Shown: positions 1 to 6,519 of the stretch, one piece after another
How positions within the stretch are numbered: position 1 is the stretch's first letter
Layout: the number at the start of each line of letters is the position of its first letter
Source: Octadecabacter sp.
Lineage (GTDB): Bacteria; Pseudomonadota; Alphaproteobacteria; Rhodobacterales; Rhodobacteraceae
Assembly: GCA_018500065.2 (NCBI GenBank)
Contig: JAHBAO020000155.1
Coordinates: 1-16,601, forward strand
Direction: 5' to 3'
DNA: 16,601 bases
The notes under the pieces: generated by a model
Told to the model about the DNA's origin: nothing
The model's input: the letters and a program-made list of their open reading frames with translations, nothing else
The model's database searches: none
Position numbers and translations under genes: made by a program

Positions 1-624
1 ACGCGCAACAACGTCCGTTTTGCGCGCAAGTCCTTCGTCGTCCACACCTGTCCCGCGTCCGGTCCAATCCGCTGCGTCACCGCCCAGCACCGCCGCGGCA
101 ACCGCCGCCGCAGATGTGGTGTTGCCAATGCCCATTTCGCCTGTCACCAACAAATCCGCGTCAGGGTCGACCGCAGCCCAGCCCGCAATCAGTGCCAGCA
201 CAACTTCGCTTTCGCTCATTGCGGGGGCAACGGTAAAGTCCTGCGTTGGCACATCCAGATCAAGCGCAACAACATCCAACGACGCCCCTGCCGCCTTGGA
301 CAACTGGTTGATCGCAGCACCTCCATGTTCGAAATTCGCCACCATCTGCACGGTTACTTCCGGCGGAAACGCCGACACGCCTTGCGCGCAAACACCGTGG
401 TTGCCTGCAAAGACGATCACCTGCGGGTTCTCAATGCGCGGCCGGTCCGTATCCCGCCACCCAGCATACCAAATCGCCAGCTCCTCAAGACGCCCTAACG
501 CCCCCGGCGGCTTTGTCAGCTGCCCATTGCGCTCTTTCGCACCAGCGATAGACGCCGTGTCAGGCCCCGCAGCGGCTGCAAGCATGTCGCGAAACTCAGA
601 AAGCGTGGAGAAAGGAGCGGTCAT
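1..624 (-). CDS. cobT: Nicotinate-nucleotide--dimethylbenzimidazole phosphoribosyltransferase, N-terminal part (cut by left edge)
   Basis: CobT transfers phosphoribose from nicotinate mononucleotide to dimethylbenzimidazole, giving alpha-ribazole phosphate for the lower ligand of cobalamin; it is cytosolic. I read 208 codons without a stop from an ATG at 624 down to base 1. Family motifs in order are TKPPGALGRLE (about residues 37-47), GNHGVCAQGVSAFP (about 74-87) and GEMGIGNTT (about 163-171), followed by a DWTGRGTG stretch. Full-length family members run to roughly 340 residues, so about a third, including the C-terminal catalytic Glu region, lies outside the window. GAAAGGAGCG just upstream on the minus strand overlaps a usable Shine-Dalgarno sequence. 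The gene diverges from cobS across 76 bases, with too little room there for a cobalamin riboswitch. Identification is firm. Confidence 0.95.
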   Translation of the reverse strand, partial: MTAPFSTLSEFRDMLAAAAGPDTASIAGAKERNGQLTKPPGALGRLEELAIWYAGWRDTDRPRIENPQVIVFAGNHGVCAQGVSAFPPEVTVQMVANFEHGGAAINQLSKAAGASLDVVALDLDVPTQDFTVAPAMSESEVVLALIAGWAAVDPDADLLVTGEMGIGNTTSAAAVAAAVLGGDAADWTGRGTGVDDEGLARKTDVVAR

Positions 625-700
625 GGCAAAGGCCTCATTGCAAACATTTAACGCACTCTCTACCCAATGGGGCGAGAATGACCAGACAGGAAGCGGCGAG

Positions 701-1477
701 ATGGCAGAAAACAACGACATGGCAGCGCCTCTCGCGCTTTCAGATGTCACCGCAGCGCTGGGACTGCTCAGCCGATTGCCTATTTCCGTGAACACAGAAC
801 GCGCGACGGCGCGCGGCGCGAAGGCTGCATGGGCCTACCCGATTGCCGGCCTGATCCTTGCGTTGATCGCTGGCGTGGTCACCCAATGCGCACTTTGGCT
901 GGGCCTGCCCAATGCGCTGGCCGCTGGCCTCACCCTTGCTACGCTCATCATCACCACAGGCGCGATGCACGAAGACGGCTTGGCAGACTCCGCAGACGGG
1001 CTTTGGGGCGGGTGGGACAAAGACCACCGCCTCAAGATCATGAAAGACAGCTTTGTCGGCACCTACGGCGTGCTCGCCCTCGCCCTAAGCCTGCTCCTCA
1101 GGTGGAGCGCGCTCGCCCTTATCCTAGATCACGGCATGCTCTGGCCCGCACTCCTCGTCAGCGCAACTCTCAGCCGCGCTGTGATGGTTCCGATAATGGC
1201 GATCCTCGTTCATGCCCGCACAGAAGGCCTCAGCCACGCCGTCGGCCGCCCACCGCATCAAACAGCCTATATCGCACTGGCAGTCGCCACCGTTGCCGCC
1301 CTCATCCTCGTTCAATTCTGGGCGCTTTGGCTCGTCATAACCTGCACGTTCACAGCCCTCGCATGCGCAGCTATCGCGAAGTCGAAAATCGGCGGCCAAA
1401 CTGGCGACATCCTCGGGGCCACACAACAGCTCACAGAAATCACAGCCCTGCTCACCCTCGCAGCGCTTCTGACTTAG
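701..1477 (+). CDS. cobS: Adenosylcobinamide-GDP ribazoletransferase (cobalamin-5'-phosphate synthase)
   Basis: CobS is the inner-membrane enzyme that joins adenosylcobinamide-GDP to alpha-ribazole (or its phosphate), the product line of CobT, to complete the nucleotide loop of cobalamin. The 258-residue product has several hydrophobic helices and the family signature HEDGLADSADG (residues 90-100) with a following MKDSFVGTYG (114-123) and a C-terminal GGQTGDILGATQQLTE (231-246). Length is normal for the family. The open frame continues upstream to base 20, but that part lies antisense to cobT and does not look like CobS. I chose ATG 701 because CAGGAAG lies about 9 bases upstream; ATG 719 is a possible alternative. 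The acidic EDGLADxxDG motif is thought to bind Mg2+. Confidence 0.94.
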   Translation: MAENNDMAAPLALSDVTAALGLLSRLPISVNTERATARGAKAAWAYPIAGLILALIAGVVTQCALWLGLPNALAAGLTLATLIITTGAMHEDGLADSADGLWGGWDKDHRLKIMKDSFVGTYGVLALALSLLLRWSALALILDHGMLWPALLVSATLSRAVMVPIMAILVHARTEGLSHAVGRPPHQTAYIALAVATVAALILVQFWALWLVITCTFTALACAAIAKSKIGGQTGDILGATQQLTEITALLTLAALLT

Positions 1478-1514
1478 CTTTGCCTTTGTTTTGAAAATAT
1501 CCCCGCCGGAGGCA
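1478..1514. repeat. Single arm of a Rhodobacteraceae-type intergenic repeat carrying CCCGCCGGAGGC
   Basis: This gap between the convergent ends of cobS and the FG-GAP gene holds TTTTGAAAATAT followed by CCCGCCGGAGGC (1502-1513), one base from the stop codon of the minus-strand gene. The same 12-mer ends the inverted repeat at 12465-12534, also preceded by an A-rich run (GGTAGAAAAACT there). No second arm is visible here, so this looks like a half copy. I recall similar CCTCCGGCGGG-plus-A/T-run sequences as common between genes in roseobacters, but could not check that. A role in transcription termination between convergent genes is inference. Confidence 0.5.
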
Positions 1515-2258
1515 TCAAAGATCGCAGTTGAGAACCGTATCCAACTGATCGCGCGAAAACGCTGCAACCGAATGCGTTTCTAACACACCACCCTCCATCC
1601 GTGTGACCATGATGTCGGACCAATCGCTGTCCGCCGTCACCATCTCTGGTCCCGCGCCACAGTCGCGCACCCCACTCGATATAAAATCCTGCCCGATCCG
1701 GTGGTTCGTCAGTCCGCCCAGTTCAGCATCCAACACCAAACCCACGCCATCCCATTCGAACACCCGAAGCGTCTTGGCCAAATGCGGACGATCAATAAAG
1801 GCAACCTCAATGCGCCCGTCCCCATCAAAGTCCGCAGCGCCAATTGGCGCAAGCCAGCGGTTTGAACGGCCAATGTGGGGCGTTTCGGCAATCTTGCCCG
1901 TCTCGTCGTACACGGCCAAGGACCCGCCGCGCGCCATGTCGGTTTCAATCACCACGACCTCTGGCGCACCGTCCCCTGTGATGTCCCACAGGCGGGGTGC
2001 GATATCCTCAAACACATGATCTTCGGGCAGACTGATCCGATAACGCGTTTTATGCGCCCAGTCCTCAGCCTCAATAACCAACTGCGTGAACTCAATCCCG
2101 TCACCTAAGATTGCGTGCCTATACCGTGTCGTTGGCCCGTCAAACGTCGCACCAGTAATCGTCTGCGCCGCGCTGGTGCCAGCCAACCCCACGCACAATA
2201 CCAGCGGCGCACCGCGCGAAAGACTTTGCAACGCCCACGACATCAGACGCGGTGCCAT
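1515..2258 (-). CDS. Exported FG-GAP/VCBS repeat protein
   Basis: The 247-residue product has a likely signal peptide: basic start, hydrophobic LVLCVGLAGTSA, and a cleavage region around TSAAQ (residues 28-32). The mature part has two calcium-binding-like FG-GAP/VCBS motifs, DITGDGAPEV (92-101) and ADFDGDGRIEV (142-152), so it is probably a small periplasmic beta-propeller-like protein. C200 and C245 near the C-terminus could form a disulfide. The ATG at 2258 lies one base after the ferredoxin stop, implying translational coupling. A longer frame starts at 2297, but it would overlap the ferredoxin and displace the signal peptide by 13 residues. The function is unknown; the class is clear, the biological role is not. 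Because the ferredoxin is cytosolic and this protein is exported, shared transcription need not mean physical partnership. Confidence 0.8.
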   Translation of the reverse strand: MAPRLMSWALQSLSRGAPLVLCVGLAGTSAAQTITGATFDGPTTRYRHAILGDGIEFTQLVIEAEDWAHKTRYRISLPEDHVFEDIAPRLWDITGDGAPEVVVIETDMARGGSLAVYDETGKIAETPHIGRSNRWLAPIGAADFDGDGRIEVAFIDRPHLAKTLRVFEWDGVGLVLDAELGGLTNHRIGQDFISSGVRDCGAGPEMVTADSDWSDIMVTRMEGGVLETHSVAAFSRDQLDTVLNCDL

Positions 2259-2259
2259 C

Positions 2260-2583
2260 TTAAATCTGCTTTTCAGGCATCCGAACAACCAAACCATCCA
2301 ACGCGTCCGTCACCTTCAACTGGCACGTCAAGCGGGACTTTTCCGCGTCAGGCTCATAAGCGAAATCGAGCATGTCTTCTTCCATCGCATCTTTTGCTGG
2401 GATTTTCTCAACCCAAGCCGCATCAACATAAACGTGGCAGGTTGAACAAGCACACGCACCGCCGCAATCTGCTTCAATTCCTGGAATGCCGTTGTCACGC
2501 GCACCTTCCATAACGGTTAGTCCGTTGGCGACGTCAACGATGTGCTCTTTGCCGCCGTGCTCGATATAGGTGATCTTTGCCAT
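2260..2583 (-). CDS. Adrenodoxin-type [2Fe-2S] ferredoxin
   Basis: This is a 107-residue cytosolic electron carrier of the vertebrate-adrenodoxin/bacterial class. The cluster ligands fit C-x5-C-x2-C-x37-C at C40, C46, C49 and C87; C44 is an extra cysteine in the loop, in CGGACACSTC. The N-terminal beta strand MAKITYIEHGGKEH and the AxxGLTVMEGARDNGIPGI segment are typical. Relatives in Rhodobacter capsulatus (FdVI) and Caulobacter serve iron-sulfur assembly or monooxygenase electron supply; which applies here cannot be told from sequence. The start at 2583 is supported by AAAAAGGG about 8 bases upstream. It is the first gene of a two-gene unit with the FG-GAP protein and diverges from the lipoprotein gene across 217 bases, where I see no distinct promoter or operator. 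Confidence 0.92.
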   Translation of the reverse strand: MAKITYIEHGGKEHIVDVANGLTVMEGARDNGIPGIEADCGGACACSTCHVYVDAAWVEKIPAKDAMEEDMLDFAYEPDAEKSRLTCQLKVTDALDGLVVRMPEKQI

Positions 2584-2800
2584 TGTGTCGGCCCTTTTTC
2601 AAAACTGTGTCGCCCGATAGATAGGCTGCCAAGCACAACCATTCCAGCCCCTTTTGAACACGAAACCGTTGGAAAGGTGGCACGTAAACGACACCATCCG
2701 CACGTGAATTGCCCGAAAGGGTCGCATCACGCTTTTCCAGCCCACCTTGCTCAGCTACACATCCCCAACAAACGGGCCAACAGAGCCCGAGGATAAGCAG

Positions 2801-3364
2801 ATGAAGACACCGACCATTCGATCCACGTTTAGCGTGCTTGCAGTCCCCCTGTGCTTGGGTTTGGGGATGACCGTTTTAACGGGCTGCATGGACGCGCCGC
2901 AAGTCACCCGCGCAGACAGTGACCCGATTGGCCCGCTTGCAGATCCCGCCACAGTAGATGCGCAAAGCGGCACGTGCTACGCGCGCGCCACCACCCCAGC
3001 CATCATCGAAACTGTGACTGAGCAAGTCATGGTACAGCCTGCGGTCGTTCGCAGCGATGGCAGCGTGGATGCGCCTGCCGCCTTTCGCACTGTGACGCGC
3101 CAGCAAATCCTGCGCGAACGCCGCGAAGTGGAATTTGAAACGCCGTGCGCATCGCTGATGACGCCGCAATTCGTCGCCTCCGTGCAACGCGCCCTTATCG
3201 CGCGCGGCTATTATCGTGGCAGCATCAACGGAACGTTAGATGGGCGCACCACCGCCGCAATCGAGCGTTTCCAGACGGCGCAACACGATGTGCACACGGG
3301 AACCCTTACGCTCAAGACAGCACAGATTTTGGGATTGGTCGCGCTTCCACCCGATCAACTGTAA
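2801..3364 (+). CDS. Lipoprotein with C-terminal peptidoglycan-binding domain
   Basis: The 187-residue product starts with a lipoprotein signal peptide: a hydrophobic stretch ending in the lipobox LTGC with C29 as the lipidated residue. The residue after Cys is Met, then Asp, so outer-membrane sorting is plausible. The middle (about 57-116) has paired C59 and C116 around TVTEQVMVQPA and RQQILRERREVEFETPC, a segment I recall from other roseobacter envelope proteins. The C-terminus (about 120-178) is a PG_binding_1-type domain with VQRALIARGYYRGSINGTLDG and TTAAIERFQ. ATG 2801 is preferred over an in-frame upstream ATG at 2747 because CGAGGATAAG precedes it and the signal peptide then begins correctly. 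It probably ties the outer membrane to peptidoglycan; no catalytic domain is present. Confidence 0.85.
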   Translation: MKTPTIRSTFSVLAVPLCLGLGMTVLTGCMDAPQVTRADSDPIGPLADPATVDAQSGTCYARATTPAIIETVTEQVMVQPAVVRSDGSVDAPAAFRTVTRQQILRERREVEFETPCASLMTPQFVASVQRALIARGYYRGSINGTLDGRTTAAIERFQTAQHDVHTGTLTLKTAQILGLVALPPDQL

Positions 3365-3459
3365 GCGTCCAAACGCAAACAGTTGCTTTGTCACAATCGC
3401 ATGTTTCACCTGCCGCAATTTAGTGGCGGATGAACCTACGAGGACAACAGCCCGCACGA

Positions 3460-3636
3460 CTATTTCTTATCGCGCGCGGCTTTCTCTTCTTTTGTCAGCG
3501 TCTGGTTCCAAACGTTCTTGCTAAGCCCCAAGGCTGGGTTCAACGGCTTGGTCTTGCCTTTGGTGACTTTGCCGCCCTTGTTCAGATACTGCTGAATCAG
3601 ATCGTCGTCCGTGGTGTCTTTGGGTACATGTTTCAT
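3460..3636 (-). CDS. Small basic protein of unknown function, 58 residues
   Basis: An ATG at 3636 opens a 58-codon frame closed by TAG at 3460-3462. The product is hydrophilic and Lys-rich, begins MKHVPKDTTDDDLIQQYLNK, has a central GGKVTKGKTKPLNPALGLSK, and ends NVWNQTLTKEEKAARDKK. It has no signal peptide, membrane segment or cysteine, so it is probably cytosolic. I do not recognise a named family, although I associate the pattern GKTKPL followed by NVW and LTKEEKAAR with small hypothetical proteins of Rhodobacteraceae. The charged, non-repetitive composition and helix-like ends support a real gene. It is convergent with the lipoprotein gene and separated by 105 bases from the Deg protease stop, with a terminator between. 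The Shine-Dalgarno (TAAGG) is weak. Confidence 0.7.
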   Translation of the reverse strand: MKHVPKDTTDDDLIQQYLNKGGKVTKGKTKPLNPALGLSKNVWNQTLTKEEKAARDKK

Positions 3637-3690
3637 GCCTTAGGCTTACCCCGATCAATTGCGCGAGGCAACACGGCCCCGCGCCCCAAA

Positions 3691-3723
3691 CGAAAAAGGG
3701 CGCCCCAACCGGAGCGCCCCTTT
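3691..3723 (-). terminator. Rho-independent terminator of the Deg protease gene
   Basis: On the minus strand the segment reads GGGGCGCTCC, a short GGTT loop region, then GGGGCGCCC followed by five Ts. GGGCGC pairs with GCGCCC, and flanking As and Ts can extend the stem around one bulged G. It starts about 18 bases after the protease stop codon, the expected place for the end of the hflK-hflC-DUF2065-protease transcript. Confidence 0.8.
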
Positions 3724-3741
3724 CCATGTATCTGTTCGTGG

Positions 3742-5238
3742 TTACTCAAGCCCAAGCGCGACAAACCGCGGTGCACCATCGCGGCGGACCAAAAGCAGAA
3801 GCGACTTGCGCCCAGCTTCTTGGGCTTCCTCAACACGGGCTTCAAAATCGGCGATGCCGCTTAGCTTTTGCTGGCCAGCCTCGGTGATCAGATCCCCCGC
3901 AAGCAGGCCCTTGGTTTCCGCCTCAGAGCCTTCTTCGACTTCGACCACAACCAAACCACTGCCTGCTTCAACGCCAAGGCTTTCTTCCATGTCAGGTGAA
4001 ATCTCGGACAAGGTCATACCAAGCATATTGGTCGTGTCAGGCGTGCCTTCTTCAGGTGTGTCACCGTCTTCGGGAAACGCCGCAGCTTCGGCAGTTTCAC
4101 GACGTCCAAGCACAACGGTCAGGTCAACCATTTCACCGGTGCGCAGCACCTGAACAGGGACTTCTTTGCCCACAGGCGAGTTGCCAACGATCTGAACCAG
4201 CTCACGCGTGTCCGTAATCGCGACGTTGTCAAACAGCAGGATTATGTCGCCAGATTCCATGCCCGCATCTTCCGCCGGACCAGCAGGCACGTCTGTCACC
4301 ATCGCGCCGCGTGCTTCCTCTAGGCCGTCTATCGCGTCAATCATATCTACGGTGACGTCCTGAATACGCACACCGAGCCAGCCGCGGCGGGTCTCGCCGA
4401 ATTCTTCCAGCTGGTCGACAACATTGGTTACGACATCAGATGACATCGCAAAGCCAATCCCGATTGACCCGCCATTGGGGGACAGAATGGCCGTGTTCAC
4501 ACCAATCACGTCACCATCCATGTTGAACAACGGCCCACCAGAGTTCCCGCGGTTGATCGCAGCATCTGTCTGAATGTAGTCATCATACGTCCCCTGAAGC
4601 GAGCGGTTGCGCGCCGAGATAATACCAGCGGACACAGAGAACCCCTGCCCCAACGGATTGCCCATAGCCATGACCCAATCGCCAACACGCGAGCCCGGTC
4701 CATTGCTGTCGCCAAAGCTTACGAAAGACAGCGGCGTGTCATATTCGACCTTCAGCAACGCGATGTCGGTGTTCGGGTCCGTGCCGATCAACTCAGCTGG
4801 CAGCAGCTCGGATGGTTGGCCGTCGCCGGGGAAAAACTCAATCTCGATCTCGTCAGCGCCTTCAATAACGTGGTTGTTGGTCACGATGAAACCGTCAGCC
4901 GAAATCACAAAACCTGACCCAAGCGCGGAAGACCGGCGCGGGCCATCATCACCGAATTCATTGAAAAAGTCTTCGAACGGAGAGCCTTCTGGCACAACCC
5001 CCTGTGGCCCTGTGCGCCCTGCAATCACTGTGCTTGTGGTGATGTTCACCACGGACGGGCTGATCTGTTCCGCCAAGTCCGCAAACGTCGCGGGGCGATT
5101 TTGAGCGTCAGCACGCACGACCGTCAGCAGCGACAACGCTAGGCCGACCATGAGGGCCGCAATCCATTTCTGGCGCGTTGCGTCTTGCGTTCGTGTTACA
5201 GCAATAGCCTTAGGCTTTGTGACCGATTGGGGTTTCAC
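3742..5238 (-). CDS. DegP/DegQ-like periplasmic serine endoprotease (Do family)
   Basis: This periplasmic protease/chaperone would degrade or hold misfolded envelope proteins. With the GTG start at 5238 it is 498 residues: a basic N-terminus, a hydrophobic WIAALMVGLALSLLTVV segment and a cleavage site near ADAQN (residues about 43-47), then an S1C trypsin-like domain with the triad H123 (TNNHVIEG), D158 (NTDIALLKV) and S233 (RGNSGGPL). Two PDZ domains follow, at about 284-380 and 403-495. The frame runs on to 5322, but AAAGGAG lies 6 bases upstream of GTG 5238 and the added 28 residues are unlike a signal peptide. The gene follows hflK, hflC and DUF2065 on the same strand after a 193-base gap that contains a hairpin, so it may be read from the hfl promoter or have its own. 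Whether it matches DegP or DegQ cannot be decided. Confidence 0.93.
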   Translation of the reverse strand: MKPQSVTKPKAIAVTRTQDATRQKWIAALMVGLALSLLTVVRADAQNRPATFADLAEQISPSVVNITTSTVIAGRTGPQGVVPEGSPFEDFFNEFGDDGPRRSSALGSGFVISADGFIVTNNHVIEGADEIEIEFFPGDGQPSELLPAELIGTDPNTDIALLKVEYDTPLSFVSFGDSNGPGSRVGDWVMAMGNPLGQGFSVSAGIISARNRSLQGTYDDYIQTDAAINRGNSGGPLFNMDGDVIGVNTAILSPNGGSIGIGFAMSSDVVTNVVDQLEEFGETRRGWLGVRIQDVTVDMIDAIDGLEEARGAMVTDVPAGPAEDAGMESGDIILLFDNVAITDTRELVQIVGNSPVGKEVPVQVLRTGEMVDLTVVLGRRETAEAAAFPEDGDTPEEGTPDTTNMLGMTLSEISPDMEESLGVEAGSGLVVVEVEEGSEAETKGLLAGDLITEAGQQKLSGIADFEARVEEAQEAGRKSLLLLVRRDGAPRFVALGLE

Positions 5239-5242
5239 GGGG

Positions 5243-5251
5243 CTCTCCTTT
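5243..5251 (-). promoter_or_regulatory. Strong ribosome binding site that sets the protease start
   Basis: AAAGGAGAG on the minus strand ends 4 bases before GTG 5238; its AAAGGAG core ends 6 bases before it. No comparable site precedes the ATG at 5322. This is the main reason for choosing the shorter, GTG-initiated protein. Confidence 0.75.
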
Positions 5252-5387
5252 AAAGGGTCGTCATTCAGCGACTGAACATCAGTCCTTGGGGTAGAATGTA
5301 GGGGACGTTTGCGCCAACGCAACGCCTAACACATACTCGTCAACAGCTTGTGAGAATTTCAGCCACCACGACCTGCCCTGTGGGGCA

Positions 5388-5417
5388 CTGCGCGGCGGGT
5401 CCGCGCCGATGGCGCAG
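5388..5417. other. GC-rich hairpin between DUF2065 and the protease gene
   Basis: CTGCGC at 5388 pairs with GCGCAG ending at 5417, and inside it GGCG pairs with CGCC, with a GGTCCG loop and a GATG bulge. It begins 15 bases after the DUF2065 stop. No T-tract follows on the minus strand, so it is not a standard terminator; it could slow RNA decay or lower readthrough into the protease gene. Its function is inferred. Confidence 0.4.
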
Positions 5418-5431
5418 GGGCGGTACGGTGA

Positions 5432-5632
5432 CTAGCCTAACACACCAAGGCTTGCCGCCAGCCAAACCAACGCGACACCAATACACAGTGCCCCGAAGCC
5501 AACCAAACGCCGTGTTTCCAATCTCATCTGCCGTAATGCGGCCAGCATGTCCTCAACAAGCGAAGGGGCCAGTGCGTACACCAGCCCCTCCACGATTAGC
5601 ACCAGCCCGAGAGCTAAAAGCGCAATACCCAT
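5432..5632 (-). CDS. DUF2065 small inner-membrane protein (YjeT-like)
   Basis: The 66-residue product has two hydrophobic helices, about residues 2-22 (GIALLALGLVLIVEGLVYAL) and 43-64 (LVGFGALCIGVALVWLAASL), joined by a charged loop ending ALRQMRLETRR. This size, topology and RRLxGxxxLxxGxxxVW pattern match DUF2065, the family of E. coli YjeT. YjeT also lies directly after hflC in enterobacteria, so the link between the families crosses proteobacterial classes. The start overlaps the hflC stop by one base (TAATG), giving strict translational coupling. The molecular function of the family is not known to me; a part in the HflKC membrane complex is inferred from context only. Confidence 0.88.
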   Translation of the reverse strand: MGIALLALGLVLIVEGLVYALAPSLVEDMLAALRQMRLETRRLVGFGALCIGVALVWLAASLGVLG

Positions 5633-6519
5633 TATTCGCCAGCGTTGCCGTTTGGCGAACGCAGGTAGTCAAAGAAGTCTTCTGGTGGCGTCATCACAAG
5701 ACGCGCATTCCCGGATGCCAAACCTTCGCGGTAGGCTTCAAGTGAGCGGTAGAATTCAAAGAATTCCGCATCTTGGCCATAGGCGTCCGCAAAAATCGCG
5801 TTGCGGCGCGCGTCTGCTTCACCTTGAACGATCTGGGCTTCACGGCCCGCGTCTGATTCAAGTTCAACCACGGTCCGGTCCGCTTGCGCGGTGATGCGTG
5901 TCGCGGCCTCGCGACCACGGGCGCGTTCATCTTCCGCCTCCCGCTGACGTTCAGACACCATGCGCAAGAACGTGCGTTCAAGGTTTTGGGACGGCAAGTC
6001 AGTGCGCTTCAAGCGCACGTCAATCACCGTTAAACCAAGTGCATTTGCCTGCGTAATCGCGCCGTTGCGAATACGCAGCATCAGCGCTTCACGGTCTGTA
6101 GACAGGATATCGCCAGAGGATACAGACCCCAAAACCGCACGTGTCTGCGCGTTCAAAATCCGCTCAAGCCGGTTGTCGGCAATCGCAATCGCCTGATCAC
6201 CACCGGCACCTGTCGCCTGACGGAACAGTTCAACATTGGAAATCCGGTAGCGCGCGAAGGCATCCACGATCAAACGACGGTCATCTTTCGGGATGACCTC
6301 TTGCGCGGCCATATCAAGTGAAATGATCCGGTCGTCATAGGTCACAACTTGATCAATCATCGGCACACGGAACGCCAAACCAGGTTCCTCGATCGTCTGA
6401 ACAACCCGACCAAAACGCAAAACAAGCGCCTTTTCGCGTTCGTCTACAATGAAGATAGAACTTAACGCAGCCGCAATCAGGATCACGATAACTGGAAGAA
6501 TATATAGGGACTTATTCAT
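5632..6519 (-). CDS. hflC: HflC, SPFH/prohibitin-domain regulator of FtsH
   Basis: HflC forms with HflK a large periplasm-facing membrane complex that encloses and modulates the FtsH AAA protease. The 295-residue product has one N-terminal membrane helix (about 5-25, ILPVIVILIAAALSSIFIV), then an SPFH/band-7 domain with EREKALVLRFGRV, EPGLAFRVPMIDQV and DRRLIVDAFARYRI. A long charged helical segment follows (about 185-245, ERQREAEDERARGREAATRI) typical of the coiled-coil stalk, then a C-terminal DAEFFEFYRSLEAYREGL. Length is normal for HflC. Its ATG overlaps the hflK TGA by one base (TGATG) and its stop overlaps the DUF2065 start, so the three genes are translated as a coupled unit. Identification is secure from sequence plus order. 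Confidence 0.95.
   Translation of the reverse strand: MNKSLYILPVIVILIAAALSSIFIVDEREKALVLRFGRVVQTIEEPGLAFRVPMIDQVVTYDDRIISLDMAAQEVIPKDDRRLIVDAFARYRISNVELFRQATGAGGDQAIAIADNRLERILNAQTRAVLGSVSSGDILSTDREALMLRIRNGAITQANALGLTVIDVRLKRTDLPSQNLERTFLRMVSERQREAEDERARGREAATRITAQADRTVVELESDAGREAQIVQGEADARRNAIFADAYGQDAEFFEFYRSLEAYREGLASGNARLVMTPPEDFFDYLRSPNGNAGE

Noticed and set aside
20..700. Upstream part of the long plus-strand open frame that continues into cobS
   Set aside because: It is antisense to clear cobT coding sequence, its translation is Ser/Ala/Pro-rich without family motifs, and CobS similarity begins only near 701.
625..700. Possible cobalamin riboswitch between cobT and cobS
   Set aside because: The gap is only 76 bases and no B12-box-like sequence is seen.
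829..1494. Plus-strand frame of 221 residues, Arg/His/Pro-rich
   Set aside because: It is a shifted-frame shadow of cobS with composition typical of GC-rich out-of-frame translation.
5239..5431. Candidate heat-shock-type promoter for the protease gene
   Set aside because: TTGGCG and CCCCTACATT on the minus strand resemble promoter parts but do not fit an accepted sigma-factor consensus and spacing well enough.
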